Positions 23,868-34,989 of a stretch of DNA of 64,000 bases are shown here, in pieces; position 1 is the first letter of the stretch, and each line of letters begins with the position of its first letter. The stretch covers positions 426,616,270 to 426,680,269 of the forward strand of contig OX465595.1 of NCBI GenBank assembly GCA_950022295.1, given 5' to 3'. The translations under genes and the position numbers were made by a program. The DNA comes from Bromus sterilis (taxonomy: Eukaryota > Streptophyta > Magnoliopsida > Poales > Poaceae). A model generated the notes under the pieces. The model had not been told where the DNA came from. It was given only the letters and a program-made list of their open reading frames with translations, and did not search any database.

Positions 23868-24110
23868 GATCATATAAATAAACAAATGCATTTGAACCCA
23901 CACTCACATGTGGGGTCATATAATAATCAAATGCACTTCTACTCATATGTGGGACCATACAAATAAACAAATGCATTTGAACCCACACTCACATCTGGGG
24001 CCATATAATAAACAAATGCACTTCTACTCACATGTGGGGCCATACAAATAAACAAATGCATTTGAACCCACACTCACATGTGGGGCCATATAATAAACAA
24101 ATGCACTTCA
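23868..24110. repeat. Minisatellite, about three copies of an 84-bp unit
   Basis: Each unit contains AAATAAACAAATGCATTTGAA, CCCACACTCACATGTGGGG, CATATAATAAACAAATGCAC and TTCTACTCACATGTGGG. Copies are nearly identical (single-base differences such as CATCTGGGG), implying recent expansion or slippage. CACATGTG and CCCACATGTGGG are palindromic. It has no CRISPR-like spacers. Confidence 0.85.
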
Positions 24111-24408
24111 ATTGTAAATATAAGTATGCTACCTAACTCATAAGTAATAATGATGATCTTGATTTTAATTTTGTCTTCCCAACGAGACTTCCAGCTATAT
24201 AGCATAGCAGAAGAGAGCAAACAAATTGTAATTTCACGAACTTGTGCATCAACTTACTCATGCCTATTCTTCCATGTTTTAAAATTCAAAATGCTATCTC
24301 TCTATAAATCTTGCAAATGACCTATTATGGTCACTTAAGATTTAACAACGACCGTAACATTGATCTTTCATTATATTTTTTCTCTATTTTTATTTTTCGC
24401 GAATACGC

Positions 24409-27400
24409 TGATCCGCGAGAGATGATAATGGCTTCTCACCCTTCGTTGGTTACCCAAGTGGAAGGTGAGATGTAGCGTAGCGGCAAGTTTCCCTTGGCAA
24501 AGATACCAAGGTTTTAAGATTGTCTCCCGTAGGACTCCAAGGTCGACAATTAGATGGTAAAGTGAACAACGGTGCCGTTCACAACCGAGGTTGCTTACTT
24601 TACCTAGCCCGGCACACAGAACAAGTCACATTGCTCCCAACGAAGTTCAGAGAGGTTGTCAATCTCTCCGGCCTTGTTGTTTACAAAGGATCAAACGCAA
24701 GGGATAAAGGATAATAGTGACAACAACTAGAAAGTAAAACTGGAAGTAAATTGAGGGTGTAAACAGTGGTGGAAATATGGATCGGGGTTCATGATGTTCA
24801 CTACTGATGTCTCTCTCCCAAAAGATGATACAACTGCTACGCGAGGTAAACAAATCACAACTGAGCAATTGCCAGGATTACAGGCGCAAACCAATGCTAA
24901 CTACGCAACAAAAGAAAGAAAGAGGCTCAAAAGCATGGGAAGTATGCCAAAATAAGTAGACCGAAATCCATCTGCATCTATGATTCATCCAAAATGCATA
25001 ACTATTTTATATAGTAATTCTTTCCTATTCATTGATATATTTCATGTTATGATGCTATTCTTATGTTCTTTTGGCTTGTTTTACACAGTTTGCAACTTTC
25101 TGGTGCCGAAACAGAAGACGCAGGATTCAGTGGAGAAAAGTGGACATTGAATTGCTGAAACAGAATATCTCCAAACGTGCTGAAAATCGACGAGGGATAT
25201 TTTCCAGAATATTAATGAAGCTTCGCCGAAAAGGGACCAGAGGGGGGCAACCAGGTGCCCAGGCGCCCCCTGGCGCGGCCCCCACCAGGTGCGCGCCGGG
25301 AGGCCGCCTGGACCCCTGGGGCCACTCCCGGTTCCCCCCTTTGGCCTATATATCACTAGTCGTCCGAAAACCCTAAATAGGGAGGAGTTTCGCGAGTTCC
25401 GCCGCCGTTCCGTGGCGGAAACCTACAGAGGAGAAAAGACATCTCCGGCGGGCAGATTCCGCCGGGGAAAACACCTCCCGGAAGGGGAGATCATCGCCAT
25501 CGTCATCACCATCGTCACGTGCATCATCGAGATCATCATCAACATCCTCCCCAACATCAGCACCATCTCCATCTTCATCCAATCTCACCTCACAAGTTCA
25601 ACTTGTGTTGTAATCCGTACTATCTATCATCTCTACTCTACCGGTGTTGATTGCTACCTTGTGATGAATGTTATTGAGTTTTGTTGGAGAAATATCATTG
25701 TGTCCAGATTGTTTATCATCTATTTATCCCCACTGATCATGATCTCTTTTATTTCTTGTGAGTAGTTACTTTAGTTCTTGAAGACATGGGAGAAGTCTAG
25801 TTGTTAGTAGTCATATGATGTTGAAGTAATATGTGTTGTTTGATATTTAAGTTGTGTTGTTATTTTCCTAGTGGTGTTGTGTGAGTCGAACACTCAACAC
25901 TTCGCCTTATTAAGGACCTAGGGGAATGCATTGTGTATAAAGAATGCTTACGGTGGGTTGCCGGAGTGACAGAAACCTGAACCCCATTTCGCACGCTTTT
26001 GCACAAGGGAACAATGGATCATCGATCGTATTGCTGTGGTTAGGCTTTTGCCTTAATTACTATCTTGTATTTGCGAATGCTTGCAAGTTGTTTAATCATA
26101 AGAGTGCACTCATCTTAGTCTAGAGGGTGTACTAGCATAGATCCATCCACTCAACACTTATCAACACAACACATAATACCGACGCGGAATATGGCGAAAG
26201 CACGTGACTATTTCTCCCGTGTGTCCTCAAGAACGCTTTAGTCTTCATAAGTTCAGTTGCCAGGCCTATCCTTTGCTCAAAAGGATCGGGCCACTTGTTA
26301 CTCCTTAGTGCCTTTCACTTTACTTGCTTTTACCTTTTTTTGTTGCTTATACCAAAAACCCCTAAAAAGCTATCTTTCAGTTCCTGCAGCTATTTCTTTA
26401 CCAAAGTCACTTACCAATACCTTCTGCTCCTCGTTGGGTTCGACATTCTTATTTATCGAAAACGCTACAAACGATCCCCAACAGTTGAGGGTCATCAATC
26501 TACTACTAATCATCCACCTTGAGATATCTATCCAGAACATGTCACTGGTATTAAGTTGCGAGCCCCATCCAAAGCATAAACCCAAAGCAACAGACAACTG
26601 CATTAAAAGAACTTTGCGTAAAGTAAACAATCCTTTCAACCGCGGTTACAAGCACCATTGTTTTCCCCCTTGTGGCAACAACACATCCCCTAGACTCATG
26701 TTTCTGTCACTCAAGCTAGTCATTAGGGGGCATGAACCCACAATCAAGCATAACGCTCCCTCTTGGAACCACTACCTACTACTTGGCCAAAGCAATAAAC
26801 AACAACGGAGAACATGCAGGAATTACTCAAGAACTCAAATATAAAAGAGAAGAACCAAATATATTACTCAACACAATCTGAACATAGTCTCATAATCCAT
26901 CAGATCCCAGCAAACTCAACATAGCAACAACAGAAAGAATTACATATGTGCCTTGAGCATGTAAGGCACCTCACAAGTTCTAATCCATGAAGAACAAAGA
27001 GGGGAGGAGAACATCACATAGCTACTGATCATGGACCCATGGTCCAAGGTGGACTTCTCACGGATCATCCGGGGGAGCGTCCATGGTGGTGGAGAAGCTC
27101 CCGGAGGTCAATCCTCCCTCCGGTAGGGTGCCGGGAAGAGGTCATCTGGTGCTCCCGATCTTGGAAGCATGGCGGTGGCAGAATAGAGGCGAGATCGCAA
27201 AAAAGGTTATGTCTTTGGAGGTTTCGGGGCGAAGGGAATATATAGATGAAGGGGGCAGCCAGGGGGCACCAGGGAGTGCAGGCGCGGCCTAGGGTGGGGC
27301 CGCGCCCCTGGCCGCTTAGGCACAGGGTGGCCCCCCGGGCTCTCATTCGGGGATCCAGAAGGTTTCGTTGCGCTGATTTTTTATCAGATTTTTCTAGAAT

Positions 27401-27597
27401 TGTTTTGACATTTTACGTAATGGAAAAGCCTGAAATAAAAAGACAACAGAAAACAGAAACTGGCACTGGGGTGCACTGAGTTAATAGGTTAGTCCAAATA
27501 TGATCAAAAGTGTATGAAAGTGTATCTAAAACATAACAATATCACACAAAACATGCATGGAGCAAACAGAAATTATAGATACGTTTGGGACGTATCA
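24409..27597 (-). repeat. 3' LTR of e1, split by a solo LTR
   Basis: The LTR is about 1667 bp once the insertion 24981-26497 and one ATCTA copy are removed, close to the 1673 bp of the uninterrupted copy at 37368-39040. It contains a TATATATTCCC box on the element strand and a very GC-rich leader segment. Its element-strand end reads ..CGCGGATCA instead of CGCGTATCA (point change). Confidence 0.88.
24981..26497 (+). mobile_element. Solo LTR of a second gypsy-like family, 1517 bp
   Basis: It begins TGATTCATCCAAAATGC and ends GGGTCATCA, and is flanked by perfect 5-bp duplications ATCTA (24976-24980, 26498-26502). Removing it rejoins CATCTGCATCTA to CTACTAATCATCC, exactly as in uninterrupted LTR copies (for example at about 31970-31995). 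A second solo copy of this family, opposite orientation, is at 47052-48566. No internal region is present, so it is the product of LTR-LTR recombination. It carries a TATATATC box and a GC-rich leader. Confidence 0.93.
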
Positions 27598-30340
27598 ACA
27601 TCCCCAAGCTTAATTCCTGCTCGTCCTCGAGTAGGTAAATGATAACAAGCATAATTTATGTGGTAACATGCTACCAACCATATAAGAACTTTTAAGTAAA
27701 GCAATCAAGGCATATAATTAAATTCAAGTCATAACAAGCAAGAGTCTATATTAGCATTGAAACAAGCACCATAAGAACATTAAGGTGCAAGAGCTCTTGC
27801 TGCCCGTGACTCGAATGTCTCCAAATGGTGTTTGCGTGCAAGAAGTGGGGGATGGGAATACGAAAAAAACTATTTATTTGTTGAGAACTCAATCTACTAA
27901 AGTTTCACACTTAGTCTTCTTTGGAATCTTATCTTTGACTCGTCTCCAAACCACTAGCCAGGTACAAGTCAAATTGATCCACTCCCTTTCGATATTTTGA
28001 GCACTCATGCAATGGATGAGTGTAAGCAAGAGAGTTGACACTTAGGATGGCAAAGAGATAGATATGGTGGAGGAGGAAGACAAAAAGGTGTGAAAGGCTC
28101 ACATCAATGAGGACAATCATAAGCGAGAAGGCCAAATGATATATATGATGGGAGGAGTAGGGATTGTCATGCAACGGATGCACATATGAGCTAAGAAAAG
28201 CTCTCCAATGGAACTAGTGGGTGTGCATCCAACTTGCTCGCTCAAGAAGACCTAGAGCTCATTTGAGAAGGCTCATCATTGGAATATACAAGCAAAGTTC
28301 TAAAGTGTGATGTCCCCACATAGCTATATGCATATATGATCATCTCTATGGAGTACAAGATATAGAGGGAGTACAAGTGTGGATCTTTCAAAAGGAATAG
28401 TAGTGTTGCCCCCTTCTCTCTTTTTATTTCATTTTTCTCTCTTTTTTTCTTTTTTTGTATTTTTTGGTGGCCTCAATGGTTCTTTATATTTAACTCTCAT
28501 TTGCCCTCTTTGGAATCTTTTAAATTTGCCCTCTTTGGGATCTTTTCCTCACTTAAGGGCAACACTCTATTTTACAAGGAGTATAGAAGATCTTTCACAC
28601 TTTACAAACATACTCAACATAAAGAAGATGTAGCTATCATGATGTATGCAAATGTATGCCGCTACCAGTGTAGCAGGAACATGTATGACATGAAAATCAA
28701 GTCATGAGAAGGTGCATGTTGCATGGCAATATATCTCGGAAAGGCTATGGAAATGCCTTGATAGGTAGGTATGTTGGCTGTTTTGAGGAAAGATATAAGA
28801 AGGTTTATGATGACAGAGCGTATCATGCCAAGGGTTTGGATGCACCGACGGGTAGACGCCAACTCTCGGAGTGAGAAGAGGGCAATACACGGTACCGAAG
28901 AGGCTAGCAAATATGAGGAGGTGGAAGTGCGAACTTTCAATACTTACATTAGTCTGAAGAACTCATGCACTTATTATCGGTAAATCTCAATCTAATCAGG
29001 AGGTTCACAAAGAGAGAAGTACCCCGAGGAGGAGTGTATGGGGGTTTGTTTATCCTTGCGCATCTTCGACTCGTGGTACGTGAGTGTACTCTAATATACA
29101 ATCCCTCCAAAGATAAGCTAGAGTTCTCAACTAGTTTTTGTAGTTTTTGAAAATAAACACGGATTGCCCACAATACGACACTCATCACTAATAGGCTAGA
29201 GCTCTTGACACCAAAAGTTCCAACATTACTCGCAACAATACCTCAACACTATTGTAAGTTACTACTACAATTGAATAGCAACCTCAATTACCTACTTTAA
29301 GTCAAGACACAACTCAATGCAACAACCAACTCTCTAAACAATATAAACATTGAAACTAAGAGCTAAACATGACAACAACTAAGATAAGAAAAAGAGCACA
29401 CAACAAAAGAAAGATAAGCATGAAAATCCTATGATGTGTTCTAGTTTAAAGTGCTGCGTGTTTCTCTCCCACACAAAGAAAGTTGGGTTCTAACTTCATA
29501 TGAACAGAAAACAAAGCTAAATAAAACTAAAAAATATATAAAGAGCAAGACACTCCAAGCATAGCACATAATGCATGAAGTGATAAAAATATAGTGAGAC
29601 GAAGGATGAACTAATAATTGTTGATGAAGAAGGGGATGCACGGGGGCATCCCCAAGTTTATACGCTTGAGTCTCCTTGAATATTTCTTGGGGGTTCATGG
29701 GGGCATCCCCAAGCTTGAGAGTTTGACACTCCCGGATCTTCTTTCATCACCTTCCCTCGCACACTTGAAAACTCGCTTCATACATAACTCATCATAAGCT
29801 GATTAGAGAGGTTAGTACCCATAATAAAACAATTTGACTCTACTGGAAATAAAGATTTTCTTGAAGGTCTACTGTTTCTCAAGATTTCCAAAAGGTATTT
29901 GCAAATAAAAAGCTAGCGCAAGACTTGCAAAATTTAGGAAAGGCAAAACGTGGCAGAATTTGTGAAAAACAGACTAGCAGGTAGTAAATAATTTTTTTGG
30001 GGTACTTCTGCAACTCAAATAAAAAAACTCAGAACATACGCCCGAAAGCTAATTGTATAGAGCATTATGTCAATAAAATTCAGATCAAAAAGATGATCTG
30101 GTGATTTATCGTGATTTTTTCCGTCCAAGGACAGAATCTGTTTTCTGGACATCATGTCCCAACTCTTGAACTTTCTTGCAATTGGCGGCTAAACTTGACA
30201 CAAAGCTTGGTAATAAAGATACAATGATGTTGCTACAATATTAACGATCATCAAGACCACTAATAACAGAAGAAGAATAAAACATCTTGGGTTGCGTCCC
30301 ATCAAGTGCTTTCTTTTATGCCTTTAAGCTAGGCAAGCAG
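27598..30340 (-). other. Noncoding internal region of e1 with PPT and hairpins
   Basis: Homologous along its length to 41469-44290 in e2, with no long ORF in either. The PPT (element strand AAGCTTGGGGATGT) abuts the 3' LTR. Two GC-rich hairpins occur at 29632-29653 and 29689-29710, with stems based on GGGGATGC/GCATCCCC. Such long noncoding 3' regions are typical of non-autonomous grass gypsy elements. Confidence 0.7.
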
Positions 30341-30352
30341 CAAAAAGAAGAA

Positions 30353-31167
30353 TCACGCTGTATCAATCGAACCATCATCAAGATCATCAAAAAGCTCTTC
30401 AATTGTATAACTAGTTTTAGGAGGTCTTTCAAATAAAGGCCCAATGAAGATACTTCTAGTGATAAAACCAAAAGGTGGAAAATCAATTGGAGTTTCATTT
30501 ATAAGCTTATCTAAGAGAGGTATTTCTTCCAAAGTTTTCACAGTTTCAACTCCTTTGGCAACGAGTGGGTTGTTTTTGGGTCGAGGAACCTTAGGGGCGT
30601 ACTTAGGTCCTTCCTTGCCGGAGTTTCTACTTTTTTGGTTTTGATTGGGGAAAAATTAGTTCCTAAAGTGTCAATGATTTCCTCAATCTTATCTATCCTA
30701 GAAGGATCCAAATTATGGGATTTGATGGTCTCCAAAGTTTTTATAATTTTATGCATAGAGCTATCAAGTCTATACAAATTCCCTTGAATATTGTGATCCA
30801 ACTCATTTATCTTAGTGATGCTTGGTATTTCTAGCTCTATCTTTTCAAGTTTTTTCATAACGTGAACTAGAGTGATATCCTCTTGAATGCTAGCAACAGG
30901 GAGATTTCCAACAAGATTTTCAGTAACATTAAGAGATTCCCAAATTGGGGCTTCTAGGAAATTCCCATTGATAGAAGTATCTAGAACAAACCTATTACAA
31001 GGAGTAATTCCAACATAAAAGTTTCTAAGCAGGATAGCAGTGGATTGCTTCTTGGTGGCTCTTTTCTGAGAATCATTAATTCTACACCAAGCATCTTTTA
31101 AACTTTCACCACCTTTTTGTTTAAAGGTGAGAACTTCTGTCTCAACAAAGGCAAAGGGACCAGACAT
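30353..31167 (-). pseudogene. Shortened gag-like ORF of e1, one frameshift
   Basis: ATG at 31167 (MSGPFAFVETEVL). The core GGESLKDAWCRINDSQKR..NFYVGITPCNRFVLD aligns in pattern with the C-terminal half of retrotransposon gag in e2 (HVSQAWERMKSL..TFYAGLNFTSRNLLD). A TGA at about 30538 interrupts the frame, and the neighbouring frame continues with KTLEEIPLLDKLINETPIDF to a stop at 30353, consistent with a one-base indel. The conserved N-terminal gag half and the protease are missing. A nucleocapsid zinc knuckle was not seen. Confidence 0.65.
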
Positions 31168-31310
31168 AACAACAACTACTAGCAAGGTAAATATTTTTTT
31201 TGTGGTTTTTGATAAAGAACACTAAGACAAAAATTGAAAGGTAAACTAACAAGACAAAAAAGCAAAGCTAAAAGATAGTGTGCAACTCCCCTATCTTGAA
31301 GATTGGAGTC

Positions 31311-31406
31311 CCCGACAACGACGCCAGAAATTTCTTCTGGCAAGGGAGTTGTCGGGACCAAGCTTCTGTCGATCTTCAGAGTCCCCGACAATGGCGCCAG
31401 AAATTT
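31311..31406 (-). promoter_or_regulatory. Duplicated primer-binding region of e1
   Basis: On the element strand AAATTTCTGGCGCCATTGTC..GGGGACT occurs next to the LTR (31406-31381), and a second copy AAATTTCTGGCGTCGTTGTC..GGGGACT lies 70 bp downstream (31336-31311). Both resemble the 3' end complement of plant tRNA-Asp (reference form TGGCGCCGTTGCCGGGGA, as at 39051). Only the LTR-adjacent copy is positioned for priming. Confidence 0.75.
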
Positions 31407-31409
31407 GCT

Positions 31410-34400
31410 TGATACGCGAGAGATGATAACGGCTTCTCGCCCTTCGTTGGTTACCCAAGTGGAAGGTGAGATGTAGCGTAGCGGCAAGTTTCCCTTGGAA
31501 AAGATACCAAGGTAATAAGATTGTATCCCGTAGGACTCCAAGGTCGACAAGTAGGTGGTAAAGTGACCAATGGCGACGTTCACAATCGAGGTTGCTTACT
31601 TTACCTGGACCTCCACACACAACAAGTAACTTTGCTCCCAACGAAGTTCAGAGAGGTTGTCAATCTCTCCGGCCTTGTTGTTTACAAAGCATTAAACACA
31701 AGGGATAAAGGATAATAGTGATTGCAACTAGAAAGTAAAACAGGAAGTAAATTGAGGGTGTAAACAGTGGTGGAAATATGGACCGGGGTCCCATGATGTT
31801 CACTAGTGATGTCTCTCTCCCAAAAGACGATACAACTGCTATGCGAGATAAACAAATCACAGCTGGGAAATTGAAAGGATTACGGGCGCAAACCAATGCT
31901 AACTATGCTACAAAAGAAAGGAAGAGGCTCAAAAGCATGGGCAGTACACCAAAATAAGTAGACCAAAATCCATCTGCATCTACTACTAATCATCCACCTT
32001 GAGATATCTATCCAAAACATCTCGCTGGTATTAAGTTGCGAGCCCCACCGAAAGTGTAAACCCAAAGCAACAGACAACTGCATTAAAAGCACTTTGCGTA
32101 AAGTAAACAATCCTTGCAACCATGGTTACAAGCACCATTGTTTTTACCCCTTGTGGCAACATCACATCCCCTAGACTCATGTTTCTGTCACTCAAGCTAG
32201 TCATCAGGAGGCATGAACCCACAATCAAGCATAACGCTCCCTCTTGGAATCACTACCTACAACTTGGTGATACGCGAGAGAGGATTGCTTCTCGCCCTTT
32301 GTTGGCTACCCCAAGTGGAAGGTAAGATGCAGCGTAGCAGCAAGTTTCCCTCGGTGAAGATACCGAGGTTGAGTATCGACCAGTAGGACTCTGGCGATGA
32401 TAAGTAGGTGTCAGCGACGCACCTGACGCGGACCTGCACACAACACAATTAACTTTGCTCTCAACGAAGTTCAGAGAGGTTGTCAATCTCTCCGGTCTTG
32501 TTGTTTACAAAGGATAAAAAATACAGGATAACGATAATGATAGCAACTGAAAGTAAAAAAGCAAGAAAGTAAATGAGCGTGTAAACAGTGACGAGAATAT
32601 GGACCGGGGTCCCGTGATGTTCACTAATGATGTCTCTCTCCCAAAAGATGATAAGACTGCTATGCGAGGTAAACAAATTACAGAAGGGCAATTGACAGGA
32701 TTATAAACGCACCGCAATGCTAACTATGCTACAAAAGAAAGGAAGAGGCTCAAAAGCATGGGCAGTACGCCAAAATAAGTAGACCAAAATCCATCTGCAT
32801 CTACTACTAATCATCCACCTTGAGATATCTATCCAAAACATCTCGTTGGTATTAAGTTGCGAGCCCCACTCAAAGTGTAAACTCAAAGCAACAAACAACC
32901 GCATTAAAAAGAACTTTGCATAAAGTAAACAATCCTTGTAACCGCGGTTACAAGCACCGTTGTTTTCCCCCTTGTGGTCACAACACATCCTCTAGACTCA
33001 TGTTTCTGTCACTCAAGCGTGTCATACCCACAATCAAGCATAACGTTCCCTCTTGGAGTCACTACCTACCACTTGGCCAAAGCAATAAATAGCAACGGAG
33101 AACATGCAAGAATTACTTCGGAACAAAAATACAAAAGATAAGAACCAATTATATTACTCTATCACAGTCTGAACATAATCTCTTAATCCATCAGATCCCA
33201 TCAAACTCAACATAGCAAAACCAGAAAGAATTACATATGTGCCTCGATCATGTAGGGTAGCTCATGAGGTCTAAACCATGTAGTACAAAGAGGGGAGGAG
33301 AACATCACATAGCTACTGATCACGGACCCATGGTCCAAGGTAGACTACTCACGGTACACCCGGGAAGCGTCCATGGTGGAGGAGAAGCTCCCGGAGGTCG
33401 ATCCTCCCTCCGACAAGGTGCAGGGAAGGGTCTTGACGGCGCTCCCGATCTTGGAAGCGCGGCGGCGGAGAAACAGAGGAGAATTTGCGAAATAGGGTTC
33501 TGTCTGCGGAGTTTCCCCGTGACGGAGAATAAATAGGCGAAGGGGGCAGCCAGGGGGGCCACCAGGGGCCCAGGTGCCCCCCTGGCGCGGACAGGCCCCT
33601 GGCCGCGCCAGCCGCCAGGTGGACGCCTGGGTGCCTGGTGGTGGCCCCCTGGCCCTCCTTCGGGCTTCTGGAGTCTTCCGACACACTGATTTTTTATCTG
33701 ATTTTCCCGGTTTTTTGGAGCATTTTTATATGGAAAAAACTGAAATAGAAAAACAACAGAAAACAGGAACTGGCACTGGGGTGCACTGAGTTAGTAGGTT
33801 AGTACAAATATGATCAAAAGTGTATGAAAGTGTATCTAGATCATAGGAATATCATACAAAACATGCATGGAGCAAGCAGAAATTATCGATACGTTTGAGA
33901 CGTATGACTTGGCCAAAGCAATCAATAACAACGGAGAACATGCAAGGATTACTCAAGAACTCAAATATAAAAGAGAAGAACCAAATATATTACTCAACGC
34001 AATCTGAACATAGTCTCATAATCCATCAGATCCTAGCAAACTCAACATAGCAACATCAGAAAGAATTACATATGTGCCTTGATCATGTAGGGCAGCTCAC
34101 AAGGTATAATCCATGAAGAACAAAGAGGGGAGGAGAACATCACATAGCTACTGATCATGGACCCATGGTACAAGGTGGACTACTCACGGATCATCCGGGA
34201 AGCGTCCATGGTGGTGGAGAAGCTCTCGGAGGTCAATCCTCCCTCCGGCAGGGTGCCGAGAAGAGGTCTTCTGGTGCTCCCGATCTTGGAAGCGCGACGG
34301 TGGCGGAACAGAGGCGAGATCATGAAAAAATGGTTCTGTCTTCGGAAGTTTCGGGGCAAAGAAAATATATAGGCGAAGGGCGGCAACCAGGGGGCCACCA

Positions 34401-34667
34401 GGGAGTGCAGGCGCCCCCTGGCGCGGCCTAGGGTGGGGCCGTGCCCCCTGGCCGCCTAGGCATAGGGTGCCCCCCGGCTCTCCTTCGGGGCTCCGGGAGC
34501 TTCCGTTGTGCTAATTTTTTATCGGATTTTTCTGGAATTTTTCTCGCATTTTACGTAATGGAAAAACCTGAAATAAAAAGACAACAGAAAACAGAAACTG
34601 GCACTAGAGTTTACTGAGTTAATAGGTTAGTCCGAATATGATCAAAAGTGTATAAAAGTGTATCTAG
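31410..34667 (-). repeat. 5' LTR of e1, split by a same-family solo LTR and truncated
   Basis: LTR pieces 31410-32267 and 33913-34667 (with CTTGG duplicated) join to a colinear LTR that stops at GTGTATCTA. It lacks the last ~70 bp, including the TGATACGTCC terminus, and abuts a LINE fragment. Confidence 0.85.
32268..33907 (-). mobile_element. Solo LTR of the e1/e2/e3 family nested inside the e1 LTR
   Basis: 1640 bp, from TGATACGCGAGAG to CGTATGA (terminal CA changed to GA). It is flanked by identical CTTGG duplications (32263-32267, 33908-33912). Removing it restores CTACAACTTGG-CCAAAGCAAT, matching other copies (CTACTACTTGGCCAAAGC). There is no internal region. This is a same-family, same-orientation insertion into an LTR. 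Confidence 0.93.
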
Positions 34668-34982
34668 GTATGTGGTAGAAGGGCATGCCTTCTCGAAGAC
34701 GCAGGAGTTCCTGTGCTTCCAGATGGCCCAAGTTGTAAGCGCGACAAGGCACCCGAAGCCAGCTCGAGTGGACGCCAGAGATGCATCAGTGGCCGAGGAC
34801 CACCAATCAAAGAAGCTGGAGGCGCCATCCGGCGGCGCCACCGTGCAAAAACACCGAGAGAGGACCTCGTACCACGTGATGCGGGAAAAGACGCAGCTGG
34901 CGAGAAGATGTTGCATCGTCTCCTCCTCTTGGCCGTAGAGGAGACAGAGGGGCTCGTGAGGTAGCCCATTTAGACCATACAC
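34668..34982 (-). pseudogene. LINE ORF2 C-terminal fragment (zinc-binding RT domain)
   Basis: The minus strand encodes GLPHEPLCLLYGQEEETMQH, then LLASCVFSRITWYEVL and, further on, ALTTWAIWKHRNSCVFEKA. This is the C-terminal reverse-transcriptase zinc-binding region (zf-RVT) of plant LINEs, and W-x-I-W-K-x-R-N is its usual end motif. The frame runs directly into LTR sequence at 34667, so the remainder was lost. The first Cys pair is altered (LCLLYG). Confidence 0.75.
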
Positions 34983-34989
34983 TATTCAA

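Larger units (their letters stand above)
24409..34667 (-). mobile_element. Gypsy-type non-autonomous LTR retrotransposon e1, both LTRs interrupted
   Basis: Minus-oriented element: 5' LTR at 31410-34667, internal region 27598-31409, 3' LTR at 24409-27597. LTRs begin TGATACGTCC and end ..GTATCA on the element strand. The primer-binding region TGGCGCCATTGTCGGGGAC (tRNA-Asp type) follows the 5' LTR, and a purine-rich AAGCTTGGGGATGT precedes the 3' LTR. The two LTRs share variants absent from other copies (for example TTTTACGTAATGGAAAA and GCCTAGGGTGGGGCC), so they are a pair. The internal region is only 3.8 kb, with a short gag-like frame and no reverse transcriptase, integrase or RNase H. The 5' LTR lacks its first ~70 bp, so the element target duplication cannot be checked. 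Confidence 0.85.

Noticed and set aside
23868..24110. CRISPR-like direct repeats
   Set aside because: Units are contiguous, with no unique spacers, in plant DNA without cas genes. It is a minisatellite.
25071..25765. ORFs of 101 and 158 codons inside the solo LTR (also at 48171-48476)
   Set aside because: They arise in the GC-rich LTR leader and in CATCATC-rich low-complexity sequence. They are not conserved at the same length between the two copies.
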